A stretch of DNA of 64,000 nt, taken from the NCBI GenBank assembly GCA_963807675.1, contig CAWECP010000001.1, positions 1-64,000 on the forward strand, read 5' to 3'. Origin of the DNA: Bog-473 sp963807675. GTDB lineage: Bacteria > Actinomycetota > Acidimicrobiia > Acidimicrobiales > RAAP-2. How positions within the stretch are numbered: position 1 is the first letter of the stretch; the number at the start of each line of letters is the position of its first letter. The translations under genes were made by a program, and so were the position numbers. Shown here piece after piece: positions 17,655-27,051 of this stretch. Below the pieces are notes generated by a model. It saw nothing but the letters and a program-made list of their open reading frames with translations. It searched no databases and had not been told where the DNA came from.

Positions 17655-18732
17655 ATGGCGACCCTCTCCTTCCTCTACCGAGCGTTCTGTCGCGTCCTCC
17701 AGCTGAGCCGACTCTTATGGCGCAGCAACGTTGACTCGCCGTCGAGGTGGTCATGCTCCGACACGAAGTGGCCGTGCTGCGCCGCCAGGTCCATCGACCG
17801 GCGCTGGAGCCGGCGAATCGGGCGGTGTTGGCGGGGCTCGCGCGACTTGTTCCCCCGCCACCGTCTCGCCAGCCTCTTCGTCCACCCGGACACCCTGCTG
17901 AGATGGCACCTAGACCTCGTCACCAAGCGCTGGTCGTAACCGCACGGGCGGCCTGGTCGGTCTGGCATCCCAAAGGGCGCCACCTCGCTCGTTCTCCGGT
18001 TGGCGAAGGAGGACCCGACCTGGGGCTATTGCCGCATCCAGGGCGAGTTCGCCACCATGGGCGTTGCCATCGCTCCCTCGAGCGTCTGGGCGCTCCTGGA
18101 GCGCTACGGGGTCGAGCCGTGCCCGCGACGATCGGGGTCGACCTGGGTGGAGTTCCTCGCCGCCCAAGCGAAGGGATTGATGGCGTGGGACTTCTTCCAC
18201 GTCGACGTCGTCCTTCTCCGCAGGCTCTACGTCCTCGAGTTCATCCACCACGAGACGCGGCTCGTGCGGATCGCCGGCGTGACCGCAAAGCCGGCCGCTG
18301 ACTGGGCGACCCAGCAGGCTCGTAACCTCTCGATGGAACTCGCCGAAGAGCCGACGGCAGCCAAGTTCCTCATCCGCGATCGCGACATAAAGTTCGCCGC
18401 TTCCTTTGACCTCGTCTTCGCCTCCGAAGGCACCTGAAACATCGAGGCCTCGGTCCGGGCACTCCGGGCCAACGCCTTGGTGAGCGCGTCATTGGCACGT
18501 TGCTGCGCGAGCGTCTCGCCGGATGATCATCCTCGGCCGCCGCCATCTGGAGACGGTGCTCGCCGAGTACGTCGAGCACTACAACGCGCGCCGTCCCCAC
18601 TGCTCTCTCCGCCAACGTGCGCCATCCGCGCTCGACACGGTTCCGGAGCACATCGGGCACCCAGACCTCGCCAGGTTACGAAGAACCGATCGTCTGGGCG
18701 GCCTCGTCTACGAGTTCCGGATGGTCGCGTGA
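17655..18732 (+). pseudogene. Degraded rve-type (DDE integrase core) transposase
   Basis: Fragments of one transposase of the IS3/IS481-like integrase-core group follow one another. MATLSFLYRAFCRVLQLSRL starts the frame. VVMLRHEVAVLRRQVHRPAL comes after a frameshift near 17735. LAKEDPTWGYCRIQGEFATM through the first catalytic Asp (FFHVDVVLLRRLYVL) and LIRDRDIKFAASF follow. A stop lies at 18435-18437, with scrambled sequence where the catalytic Glu should be, then MIILGRRHLETVLAEYVEHY and the terminal LRRTDRLGGLVYEFRMVA. Several indels make it inactive. The 245 bases upstream (17409-17654) show no other gene and may contain the left end of the element. Confidence 0.85.
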
Positions 18733-18912
18733 ACTGGTCGGACGAGTTCTCGGCACCCACAAGCGACGAGGGCTCGGCGCTGAGGTGTCTCAACTCGACC
18801 GACAAAGGTCTCAAACTCCCGCCGTTGGTTTAGATCCACAGGTTCTGTCGTCACGCTTCCTGGGAAAGGCGCACTGATTCGGCTGTCCCTGTACGTCGGG
18901 CCGCACCCAAAA

Positions 18913-19165
18913 GTGCCCCCGTTCCCGGTTTCGCGACGCAGCAGGCCGGCCAAAACGGACCGCCTGCTTGCTATCGTGAGCACCCAGTCGACTGCGAAAT
19001 ATCGACCGGAGGCTGAGCGAGTCAATCCGAGCAATAGGGACGAGATGACCCTCTGAACTGGCGATTCGCCGCCTGAATCCACGTTTCGGAGATCGGTCAC
19101 GAGACATGGGTTTACTGAATGCTTTTCAACCCCGGTACCATTGGGCGGGTAGCGGAGGATCGCCC
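18913..19165 (+). repeat. Dispersed direct repeat, copy C
   Basis: Boxes in order: gtgcccccgttcccggtttc leading into gcgacgcag (box 1), gcctgcttgctatcgtgagc (box 2), a degenerate hairpin region, ctgaactggcg (box 3), cacgagacatgggtttactg to gcttttcaacc (box 4) and gcggaggatcgccc (box 5). It lies between the dead transposase and the second DUF1254 gene. Nothing else is recognisable from 18733 to 19350 except the putative promoter of the next gene. Confidence 0.85.
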
Positions 19166-19350
19166 ACGGTTCGGTGGCCGCTCCATACCTCACCTCTGAG
19201 ATCAATGCCTCATCCCTCACGGCACCGGCGCTGGTCCTTTCCCTAAACCCGCCTAAATCGCACATCGGCGAGACCCCTTGCTCGTGCAAGAATCCCTCGT
19301 AAGCTCGCCGGTCGGCTCCTATCGGGGCAGAAACGCGAGGGGAGAACACG

Positions 19351-20682
19351 ATGTCGCCTGACGACCGTACGGCGCTGGCAGCCGAAGCTTTCATCTACGG
19401 TTTCCCGCTGGTCTTCGACCTTCAGCAGGTCGATCGCTTCGTCGGTAGCGGCATGAGCAGTGTTCCGGCGACACCTTTCAATCGATTCGGTCACGCCACG
19501 GAACTTGCAGGCCCCGAGGCCACGTTCGTCTCGATCAACAACGACACCATTTACTCAATCGCCCAAGTTGACCTCAGTGGCGGTCCGGTGCGTCTCGAAG
19601 TGCCTGATACCGCGGGTCGTTACTACGTCCTCCAGTTCGTCGACGCCTGGACGAACAACTTCGCGTACGTCGGACACCGCTCGACGGGCACGCAGGCTGG
19701 TTCGTACCTCCTGGTCCCGCCGACCATTGAGGGCGATATGCATGGGGAGGCCTCGGTGATCCACTTTCCGACGGACGTTGGCTCCATTGTTGGCCGTTGG
19801 GCCGCGAACGGCGAGGACGATCTGCCAGCCGTGGGGTCGCTGCAGGGGCGTTTGACCTTGAGTCCGACGGCCGACGGTTCAACACGAGGTCTCCCGACAC
19901 CGAACCCCTCTGTTCCAGAGGAGATCGCCTTCTTCGAGCAGATGCGGGTCTGGATGCAGGCGTTTCCCCCAGCCCCAAGGGATCTGGCGTATCAGGAACG
20001 GTTTCGGGATCTCGGTCTCTTCGAAGTCGAATCACCTTTCGTGGATCCCGACCCCGACCTACTCCAGGCACTGCGCGATGGACTCATCCAGGGCCGAGAA
20101 CGGATGGAGCACGCGCTCAGATCTAACCCCAGTCCGATCCAGAACGGATGGATGCTGACGTATCACGTCTTCGACTACAACCTCGACTTCTTCGAGGTCG
20201 GAGCACTCGATGCCGATCAATGGAAGATCGAGAGCCAACCTGAGGTCCGCTACACACTCAGGGCTGGTGCTGCGCGTGGCGGCCTCTGGGGCAATCATGG
20301 CTATGAAGCCGCGTACGCCATGATCTACGTCGACGCAGAAGGTCAGCAGCTCAATGGTGCGTCTCGATACGAGCTGCACTTCGATACTGCCCCGCCTGTC
20401 GGTGCGTTCTGGTCGGTGACCATGTACGACACGCCGGAGTTCTTCTTGGTGAAGAATCCGATCGGGCGTTACTCGATCGGCGACCGTACCCCAGGGCTGC
20501 GAACAAGCGACGGATCCCTCACGATCTTCATGCAGACAGACCAGCCCGACAGTCCCGACGAGCGAGCCAACTGGTTGCCGACACCGAGCGGAGACTTTCG
20601 CCCGATTCTGCGGATGTACGAGCCCGACGAGTCTGTGTTCGACGGGAGGTACGAACTTCCGCCGATCACTCGGCGGCCATAG
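19351..20682 (+). CDS. DUF1254/DUF1214 domain protein, copy 2 (complete)
   Basis: The 443-residue protein has the DUF1254 region (about residues 15-150: FIYGFPLVFDLQQVDRFVG, FNRFGHATEL, SINNDTIYS) and the DUF1214 region (about 300-440: GAFWSVTMYDTPEFFLV, NPIGRYSIGDRTPGL, NWLPTPSGDFRPILRMY). No signal peptide is evident. The ATG has GAGGGGAG upstream. The 68-base spacer to the SulP gene is also conserved between copies. The two copies differ by scattered substitutions, many silent, so both were under selection after duplication. The molecular function of the family is not established. Confidence 0.88.
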   Translation: MSPDDRTALAAEAFIYGFPLVFDLQQVDRFVGSGMSSVPATPFNRFGHATELAGPEATFVSINNDTIYSIAQVDLSGGPVRLEVPDTAGRYYVLQFVDAWTNNFAYVGHRSTGTQAGSYLLVPPTIEGDMHGEASVIHFPTDVGSIVGRWAANGEDDLPAVGSLQGRLTLSPTADGSTRGLPTPNPSVPEEIAFFEQMRVWMQAFPPAPRDLAYQERFRDLGLFEVESPFVDPDPDLLQALRDGLIQGRERMEHALRSNPSPIQNGWMLTYHVFDYNLDFFEVGALDADQWKIESQPEVRYTLRAGAARGGLWGNHGYEAAYAMIYVDAEGQQLNGASRYELHFDTAPPVGAFWSVTMYDTPEFFLVKNPIGRYSIGDRTPGLRTSDGSLTIFMQTDQPDSPDERANWLPTPSGDFRPILRMYEPDESVFDGRYELPPITRRP

Positions 20683-20750
20683 CCGCCCCTTGGACTCCCA
20701 CTTCGCGATCATTACCCCCTGAACTCTGGCCGAGAAGTCCCACACCCAAA

Positions 20751-22463
20751 GTGCGCTCGCTGTTCTCTTCGCTTGGCGGATACCAGAAGGCGTGGCTGCC
20801 GCGCGATCTCGTCGCCGGTCTCACCGTGTGGGCCGTGCTGGTACCCGAGGCTCTGGCCTATGCCAGCATCGCCGGTGTATCACCCGAGGTTGGTCTCTAT
20901 GCCGCGCCGTCTGCTCTTCTGTTCTATGCCGCCTTCGGGAGTTCGAGGCACTTGGTCGTGGGGCCGATGTCGGCCACTGCCGCGCTTTCAGCTGCCGGCG
21001 TCGGCTCCGTGGTGGCCGGGAACGCGGGTACGTATGCCGCCTTGACTGCCACCCTAGCGATTACCACCGGCGTCCTCGCGCTCATCGCCGGTCTGGCCCG
21101 TCTGGGCTTCATTGCCAACTTCATCTCCGAACCGGTGCTCAAGGGCTTCATCATCGGCCTGGCCCTGACCATCATGATCGGCCAGGTCCCCAAGCTCCTC
21201 GGCGTGGGAAAGGGCACCGGTGACTTCTTCGCCCAGCTCGGACACATCCTCTCCGAGCTCGGAGAGGTCAGCGGATCCACGGTCCTTGTGGGTGGCGCCT
21301 CGCTCGCCGTGCTCCTCGGTCTGCGCCATTTCGCACCGAAGATTCCGGCCTCACTCGTGGTGGTACTGGTCGGCATCGTCGTGGCGAAGGCGGCCCATCT
21401 CTCAGCCCATGGGGTCGAGCTCGTTGGCCACATCCCGAGCGGACTGCCCCACTACGGGTTCCCGAGCGTGGGGACCGAGAGCTACCTGCATCTGGCCGGC
21501 CCGGCCGTTGGCATCGTGCTGGTGGGATTCGCTGAAGGGTTGGGCGCCGCCAAGACGTACGCGGCAAAGGAACGCTACGACATCGATGCCAACCGGGAGC
21601 TGATCGGCCTCGGTGCGGCCAACGTCGCGGCGGGGTTGAGCTCTGGGATGGTGGTCAACGGAAGCTTGTCGAAGACCGCGGTCAATGGTGGGGCCGGAGC
21701 GAAGACCCAAGCGTCGGGGCTCATCGTGGCGGTGCTGACCGTAGTCACCCTGCTCTTGTTGACCGGGCTGTTCGAGGATCTTCCTGAGACCACTCTGGCT
21801 GCGGTGGTGATCGCGGCCGTGCTGGAGTTGGTGGACGTCGGAGCCATGCAGCGGCTGTATCGGTGTGTAAGCGGGCCCCTCAAGGCGATGTACGGGCCGG
21901 CGGCGCGGGCGGACTTCATCGCTGCGTGCGCGGCCCTCCTCGGCGTCATGGTCTTTGACACCCTGCCCGGACTTTTCATCGGAATCGGAGCATCAGCCGT
22001 CCTGCTCGTCTACAAGGCGTCTCGCCCGCACGTGGCCGAACTCGGGCTCGATCCGGCGCACCCGGATCGCTACGTCGATCGCTCAAGAGACTCACGCGCC
22101 GCGCCGCCTGTGGGCGTGGTCATTTTGCGGATCGAAGGCCCGCTGTTCTTTGCCAACGCGGATGGCGTAGAGAGAGTCATCAGAGTCGCCAGCGCCCGAG
22201 CGGACGTGCGCGCCATCGTCCTCGACGCCGAGACGATGGCGGCGATCGACGTGACCGCAGCAGACATGCTCGGCGGTCTGGCTGATCGGCTCCAATCGGG
22301 CGGCGTGCGCCTTGTCATGGCGCGTGAGGTGGGTCAGGTCCGCGACGTACTCTCAGCAGCCGAAGCTGGCCACGGAGCTTTCGATGTTTACCCGACTGTA
22401 CGAGCGGCAGTCGCTGCAGTGACAAGAGACGGCTTGGATTCGCCGGATGGCTTGGACCTCTGA
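20751..22463 (+). CDS. SulP-family anion permease, copy 2 (complete)
   Basis: The 570-residue protein is a full-length SulP transporter: hydrophobic transport domain of about 10-14 spans (residues 15-400, with PEALAYASIAGVSPEVGLYA and FSSLGGYQKAWLPRD at the start) and a C-terminal STAS domain (about 440-555: VGVVILRIEGPLFFANADGV, AIVLDAETMAAIDVTAADML). Such proteins move sulfate, bicarbonate or other anions across the inner membrane. Its 3' end is 10 bases from the convergent alkylsulfatase gene, whose product would release inorganic sulfate. This makes sulfate the most attractive substrate, by inference. The start is GTG. Confidence 0.88.
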   Translation: MRSLFSSLGGYQKAWLPRDLVAGLTVWAVLVPEALAYASIAGVSPEVGLYAAPSALLFYAAFGSSRHLVVGPMSATAALSAAGVGSVVAGNAGTYAALTATLAITTGVLALIAGLARLGFIANFISEPVLKGFIIGLALTIMIGQVPKLLGVGKGTGDFFAQLGHILSELGEVSGSTVLVGGASLAVLLGLRHFAPKIPASLVVVLVGIVVAKAAHLSAHGVELVGHIPSGLPHYGFPSVGTESYLHLAGPAVGIVLVGFAEGLGAAKTYAAKERYDIDANRELIGLGAANVAAGLSSGMVVNGSLSKTAVNGGAGAKTQASGLIVAVLTVVTLLLLTGLFEDLPETTLAAVVIAAVLELVDVGAMQRLYRCVSGPLKAMYGPAARADFIAACAALLGVMVFDTLPGLFIGIGASAVLLVYKASRPHVAELGLDPAHPDRYVDRSRDSRAAPPVGVVILRIEGPLFFANADGVERVIRVASARADVRAIVLDAETMAAIDVTAADMLGGLADRLQSGGVRLVMAREVGQVRDVLSAAEAGHGAFDVYPTVRAAVAAVTRDGLDSPDGLDL

Positions 22464-22473
22464 CTTCCGCCAG

Positions 22474-24387
22474 CTAGGGGATGACCAGGTTGAAGTGGGG
22501 ATCGAACGTGTCGAGCACGGAGGCAAGGCGCTCCAGAGTGCCGGCGTCGCCATCGGCGGTCAGGCCGGTGTTTTCGATGATGGCCTTGGCATTTCCAGGT
22601 TGGAGGAGCAATGTAGCAAGGGCTGCTTTGGGCCCGGTAAGGGTGAGCGTGGCGGCGCCGGTGTGGCCTGGCCGGGCGTTGAGGACGCCGTGACGCACCC
22701 ACATGTGCCAGTCACCTCCGGCGTCGGTGAAGGTGAAGTTCATAGCGAGGTCGATGGTGCCAGCGGCGTCGCCGATGAGATGGATGGCCGTGTAGTCGAA
22801 CAGCAAGTCGATGGGCATTCCCAAGATGCTGTCCATGGAGGCGGTGGTTGGGGTGCCCTCGGTGAGGACGCCTTCGCGCAATTCCTTGGCGGCGCTGAGA
22901 CAGATAGCCCGGTACTGGGTGTTCTCTTGCTGGTAGCCGAGTTGTTCGTAGGCGTCGGCTTGGAGTTCTTTGGCTTCGGTGTCGTCTGGATCGGCGAACA
23001 CGGCGTGGTGGAGCACCTGGACGGCCCAGCGGTAGTCACCGGACTCGATCGCCCGCCGTCCTTCCGCGAGAACCTGGTCCCGTCCGATCAAGTCGAGGTG
23101 GCGGCGAGCATTGTCGGCTGGGACGAGCGGCAAGATAGAGGCGGGATCGCCGTCCCAGTAGCCGAGCTCTTTGTAGAAGACGGCCCGCACGTTGTGGTGC
23201 AACCCCCCGTGGTAGTAGCGGTTGTACCACTTGGTGGCCAGGGCTTCGGGGAGCTCGACCTCTTCGGCCGCTTCGAGCGAGGTCAGCCCCTGGTTGGCCA
23301 ACCTGATGGACTGATCGTGGATGAACTTGTACATGTCGCGCTGGTCTTCGAGGAACTGCACGACCCTTTCGTTGCCCCAGATGGGCCAGGTATGGGGACC
23401 GTAATGCACCTCAACCTCATCCCCCCACAACACCAGCGTCTGATCGAGATAGCGAGCGAAGTTGCGGGCATCGCGGGTCCGCGCCCCGCGCAACGTTTGG
23501 ATGTTGTGCATCGAATGATTGGCGTTCTCACCACAGGTCAGCGCCTTGATAGCTGGGATCCAGATGTGCAGCTCTTCGGGCGCCTCAGTGTCGGGGGCGT
23601 AGAGAAACTCGAAGTCCCAGCCGCCGAGGTTGCGGGTTTCACCGGTCTTTGTGATGGGGTCGGTCGGAGCGATGAAGGAAATGCGCCACTCTCCGTACTT
23701 GCTTGTACCTGGTCCTAAACCGATGGTCACCAGGCCTTCGTGGCAGTGCGGCAGCAGCAGCCCGAACGTATGGGACACCCGCCGGGACATGGCATTGCCG
23801 ACCAGCACATTCTCACCCAGGGCGAACTTGGTGAACGACTCAATCGTGCCTGGAGCGATGAGCGGTATCTTTCCCGAGGCGACGTCTTCTTCGGACACTA
23901 CGCCCTTGATACCGCCGTAGTGATCAGCGTGAGTGTGGGTGTAGATCACCGCGACTATCGGCTTGGTGTTCTTGGTGTGGGACCGGAAAAGCTCCATGCT
24001 TGCTTCGGCCAGGTCGACGCTGTTGGTGGTGTCAATGATGACGAGTCCCTCTGGCGCGTCGACGATGGTCAGATGGGCATCGCCGCGCACTTGATACAGG
24101 CCTTTGACGACCTCGAACAGTCCTTCCCGCTTGATTAATTGGGATTGTCGCCACAGGCTCGGATTCACTTCCGGCGGGGCGGCCTCGTCATCGGTGATGT
24201 AGTCGAGTACACGCGGGTCCCAAAACACGACACCGTCGTCACGCGTCAATACTTCCCCGTCAAAGGACGCCAAGAATCCTGTATCGACGTCGATGAAGTC
24301 GGCCCGATCGCCCAGCGGGTATCGACCCGCCGCTGCCTCGTTCACGTCACTGGTAAAACCCGACGCCGCCTTCGGTTCGTTCGCCAT
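22474..24387 (-). CDS. Alkyl/aryl sulfatase of the metallo-beta-lactamase type (SdsA/BDS1-like)
   Basis: A 637-residue protein hydrolysing sulfate esters such as alkyl sulfates at a two-zinc centre. The zinc motif THTHADHYGG is at about residues 150-159. ETRNLGGWDFEFLYAPDTEA, GENANHSMHNIQTLRGA and the dimerisation and SCP2-like C-terminal domains (from about residue 510: ILGMPIDLLFDYTAIHLIGD) follow the SdsA1/BDS1 plan. I took the ATG at 24387 (MANEPKAAS); the frame extends to 24501 but lacks family character there. No signal peptide is evident, so it may act in the cytoplasm. It converges on the SulP gene. Confidence 0.9.
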   Translation of the reverse strand: MANEPKAASGFTSDVNEAAAGRYPLGDRADFIDVDTGFLASFDGEVLTRDDGVVFWDPRVLDYITDDEAAPPEVNPSLWRQSQLIKREGLFEVVKGLYQVRGDAHLTIVDAPEGLVIIDTTNSVDLAEASMELFRSHTKNTKPIVAVIYTHTHADHYGGIKGVVSEEDVASGKIPLIAPGTIESFTKFALGENVLVGNAMSRRVSHTFGLLLPHCHEGLVTIGLGPGTSKYGEWRISFIAPTDPITKTGETRNLGGWDFEFLYAPDTEAPEELHIWIPAIKALTCGENANHSMHNIQTLRGARTRDARNFARYLDQTLVLWGDEVEVHYGPHTWPIWGNERVVQFLEDQRDMYKFIHDQSIRLANQGLTSLEAAEEVELPEALATKWYNRYYHGGLHHNVRAVFYKELGYWDGDPASILPLVPADNARRHLDLIGRDQVLAEGRRAIESGDYRWAVQVLHHAVFADPDDTEAKELQADAYEQLGYQQENTQYRAICLSAAKELREGVLTEGTPTTASMDSILGMPIDLLFDYTAIHLIGDAAGTIDLAMNFTFTDAGGDWHMWVRHGVLNARPGHTGAATLTLTGPKAALATLLLQPGNAKAIIENTGLTADGDAGTLERLASVLDTFDPHFNLVIP

Positions 24388-24999
24388 CGCAGCCCCCTTG
24401 CTCCTGAACTCCACCCAAGCACCGGGGTTGGCCCCCGATACACACCACAGTCTTCGTGGAGCATAATCAGCACTTCTTGAATGCCCTCCGGGCGTTGCCA
24501 TTTGCCGTGTATTCCCCTATGGATCGAGAGTCGAAGTGAGCAGGCCTTCGTGTCAGGGGGCTTGTTGAGGCGCCTAGTGAGTCGGGCGGCGACGATCAGT
24601 TCGACGAACGCCTGGGAGCGCGTGGGATGACACCGAGCAGGCCAAGCAGTCCGGTCGCGCCCGGGCCCGCATAGCCGGCGGTGCCGCAACTTCGGGGACG
24701 ATGCGCGCGTTGTCTCGGGCTGCTCGCCGCGCGGGCGACCGTCGGATCCTGCCATGTACGAGGACCGGCCGCGAGGGGATCGCCCACCTGTGAAGGGTCA
24801 GGCGACACCGCGTTCCCCGCGTAGTCGTAGTCGAACGGGCGGTCACGAAGCGGTGGGGAAGCCGGTCCGAGCCCGGACCACTTCAGGCGCCTCGCCGGAC
24901 ATTTCTGCAGCCAAACACCGCCCGAGCCGGCTGTCACCTGCTGCTTGGCCTTTCCCGATCCGGCGGCGATCGCCGCTCACGCCGCCAGGTGAGGCCTGC
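24388..24999. other. Gene-free stretch of about 610 bases
   Basis: I see no recognisable gene, RNA or repeat. The open frames on the minus strand are Arg/Pro-rich and look like chance frames in GC-rich DNA. The sulfatase promoter should be in the left part. Confidence 0.35.
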
Positions 25000-25956
25000 T
25001 CAGAGCAGCGCACGCTTCTCTGTCACACGATCGCAGACCTCTTCCCAGGTAGGAAGGGGGCCGGCGCCGAAGTAGAGCTCGGGCATGGTCACCTCGTAGG
25101 CCGCCCGGAGCCGGGCTGAGATGTCGGTGGTCGAGTCGAACGCCGGGGACGTGGCGAAGCCGCCGGCCGGGCGAAGCTCGATGCCGTCTCCTCCGAAGAA
25201 GGCCCGGTTGATCTCCTCGACGCTTTGCATCACCTGTTCGGTTTGGTCTCGGTCGGCGAGGAGGTCGAGCACCAGTCGGTCGCCCAAGAGCCGGTACACG
25301 TCGTAGAAGTGCCGGCCGCTGCGCCGTTCGATCGATGCATCGGTGCTGAGTTGCTGGGCCAAGGCGTGGATGAAGACGAGCTTTTCGAGGAGGGTGCGTC
25401 CCGGGTGAAGGACTGCAACCTCGAATGGCTTGAGGTCGTCGAACTCGAAGATGTCGGTCCCGGCGGCTTCGAGCACGTCGCCGAGGAGAGAGCTGATCGG
25501 CACGGGCGCGTGGGGATGGGACCCGCCTCGGACGCCCATCTCGAGGAGAAGGCTGGTGCGGATGAGCGCGGTTGGCTCTCTGGTGGCGGGGTAGGTGATC
25601 TCGTAGGAGCGATGCCGGCCGGTCTCGCTTCCACCAACCCCACTCGCCGATCCGCCGGCACCGGTGGCCGCGCTGTCGGCCATGGCCTTCATGAGCTTGT
25701 CGGTGGTGCCGCGCCCGCGTTCGCCCGGGAGGACCAGGATGTCGATGTCTTCGGAGAAGCGCTCCACCAGTCGGTAGCCCTTCGAAAGGCTGGTTCCGCC
25801 TTTGAAGATGAAGTCGCCGTCGAAGTCGCGGCCGAGCACGCGGAGGACCTCGCTAACCCAGTAGTCCTTCTCGACCGCTGGGGGGCTGATCCCGAGACGC
25901 TCGGCGGCAGCGTCGAGAGTGGGCCCAAACTCGTCCAGGTCCGCGAAGCGGGCCAC
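25000..25956 (-). CDS. AbiEii-type nucleotidyltransferase toxin
   Basis: The 318-residue protein has the nucleotidyltransferase motif of the AbiEii/MenA family: DFIFKGGTSLSKGYRLVERF followed by SEDIDI, with Lys and Asp residues needed for NTP and metal binding. The C-terminal helical half includes RTLLEKLVFIHALAQ and HFYDVYRLLG. Family members block growth by modifying tRNA 3' ends and act as abortive-infection toxins. The gene is 4 bases downstream of its antitoxin. A Gly/Ser/Ala-rich insert (about residues 93-112) is unusual. Confidence 0.85.
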   Translation of the reverse strand: MARFADLDEFGPTLDAAAERLGISPPAVEKDYWVSEVLRVLGRDFDGDFIFKGGTSLSKGYRLVERFSEDIDILVLPGERGRGTTDKLMKAMADSAATGAGGSASGVGGSETGRHRSYEITYPATREPTALIRTSLLLEMGVRGGSHPHAPVPISSLLGDVLEAAGTDIFEFDDLKPFEVAVLHPGRTLLEKLVFIHALAQQLSTDASIERRSGRHFYDVYRLLGDRLVLDLLADRDQTEQVMQSVEEINRAFFGGDGIELRPAGGFATSPAFDSTTDISARLRAAYEVTMPELYFGAGPLPTWEEVCDRVTEKRALL

Positions 25957-25960
25957 CAGC

Positions 25961-26647
25961 TCAGCCGACGAGAGCCAGATCGCGGCGGACGGACTCGCTG
26001 CGTGCCGGGCGGACGCCGTCGCTCATCTCCGGCCGGCCGAGCGCGACGAGGAGGCGGCGCAGTCGCTCTCGGACCCGGGGCGGCTCGGTCTCCGACGCCC
26101 GAGCGACCCGGTCGAGACGGACCGTGCCATCGTTGGCGAGTCGCTCGATCCGCTCGACGGCATTGGTGACAGAAACCTCGACGAGGCCGTCCCAGTCCCG
26201 CAGTACTTCCAACAGCGCGACTTCGGCCGGCCGTAGCCGTTCGTCGCGACGTTTAGTGCTGGCTGCCCGGCTGACATAGTGGACAGAGCCAGGATTGCGA
26301 GGTGATCGACCCGAAACGGCGATCTCCTCCCGGCGGGCCACCTGGGTCGACAGGCCGAGCGCCAAGGCGGCGCTCCATCCGGCCGGACCCGAACCGGTCC
26401 CACCCACGACTGCGTCGGCGAGACGGCCGGGCGGCGGGGGAGCCATGCCCAGTCGGGTAGGCGTGCCGCGCCAGTAAAGGCCACGCCGGACCCGCCGCAC
26501 CTCTCCGGAGCGGGCCATTCGCGACAGGGCTTGGGCGACCGCGTCAGGGGAGCCGTCGAAGTCCTCGGGGCGCCAGAAACGGTCCCGCGAGGCGAGGATC
26601 CGCTTGCGGACCTCCGCTGTCAGGCTTGTCGTGCTCATGGGTGCCAT
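25961..26647 (-). CDS. AbiEi-type antitoxin / DUF6088-like regulator
   Basis: A 228-residue protein with an N-terminal winged helix (about residues 8-60: AEVRKRILASRDRFWRPEDF, AVAQALSRMARSGEVRRVRR, GLYWRG) and the AbiEi-like C-terminal antitoxin domain (WSAALALGLSTQV, SVHYVSRAAS). It should repress the operon and counter the nucleotidyltransferase. The alternative start at 26638 (MSTTSL) is equally likely. It is the first gene of the pair. Confidence 0.8.
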   Translation of the reverse strand: MAPMSTTSLTAEVRKRILASRDRFWRPEDFDGSPDAVAQALSRMARSGEVRRVRRGLYWRGTPTRLGMAPPPPGRLADAVVGGTGSGPAGWSAALALGLSTQVARREEIAVSGRSPRNPGSVHYVSRAASTKRRDERLRPAEVALLEVLRDWDGLVEVSVTNAVERIERLANDGTVRLDRVARASETEPPRVRERLRRLLVALGRPEMSDGVRPARSESVRRDLALVG

Positions 26648-26684
26648 CGTACCACGGGCGTTGGTAAAGCAATACGCGAAGTTG

Positions 26685-26736
26685 ACAGTCTGGCGCTTCT
26701 CTCGCGACTAGTGTGTCGCCTGGTCTGCCAGACTGT
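26685..26736. promoter_or_regulatory. Inverted repeat upstream of the AbiE-type pair
   Basis: A perfect 10-bp inverted repeat, acagtctggc (26685-26694) and gccagactgt (26727-26736), with a 32-base spacer lies 38 bases before the antitoxin start. AbiEi proteins are known to bind inverted repeats in their promoters, so this is a candidate operator. No other gene is visible from here to 27478 apart from repeat copy D. Confidence 0.45.
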
Positions 26737-26814
26737 GGCATCGGGGCGTGGAGCCCCCCATCTGGGATCGAGAGGGGCCGGTTGGGTGGCCCTGACCGCG
26801 TCTGGGAGCCCCTT

Positions 26815-27051
26815 GGTTAGCGTGGGCACCTCTCGGCCGTAGGACGCCGTCTGCTTGCTATCGTGACTGCCCTGCCGAGCTTTGGCACCAGCGGGTGGCT
26901 GAACCAGGAAGCTTGAGCGGTTGCTTGCCAGCTGGTTCCCTGACCTGCCGGTACAGGCTCAGAATGGTGCTTCAGATTCCCGGGACGAGCCATGGGATTA
27001 CTGAATGCTTTCCAACCTTGAGATCGTGGCGATGGCTACGGAGGATGGCCC
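26815..27051 (+). repeat. Dispersed direct repeat, copy D
   Basis: The 5' box is the most degenerate of the five (ggttagcgtgggcac). Box 2 is gtctgcttgctatcgtgac. The hairpin arms are perfect, gaaccag and ctggttc. Box 3 is ctgacctgccggt, box 4 gacgagccatgggattactg to tgctttccaacc, and box 5 ggctacggaggatggccc. The remainder up to 27478 shows no credible gene; the frame opening inside box 4 (27005-27286) has no domain. Confidence 0.8.
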
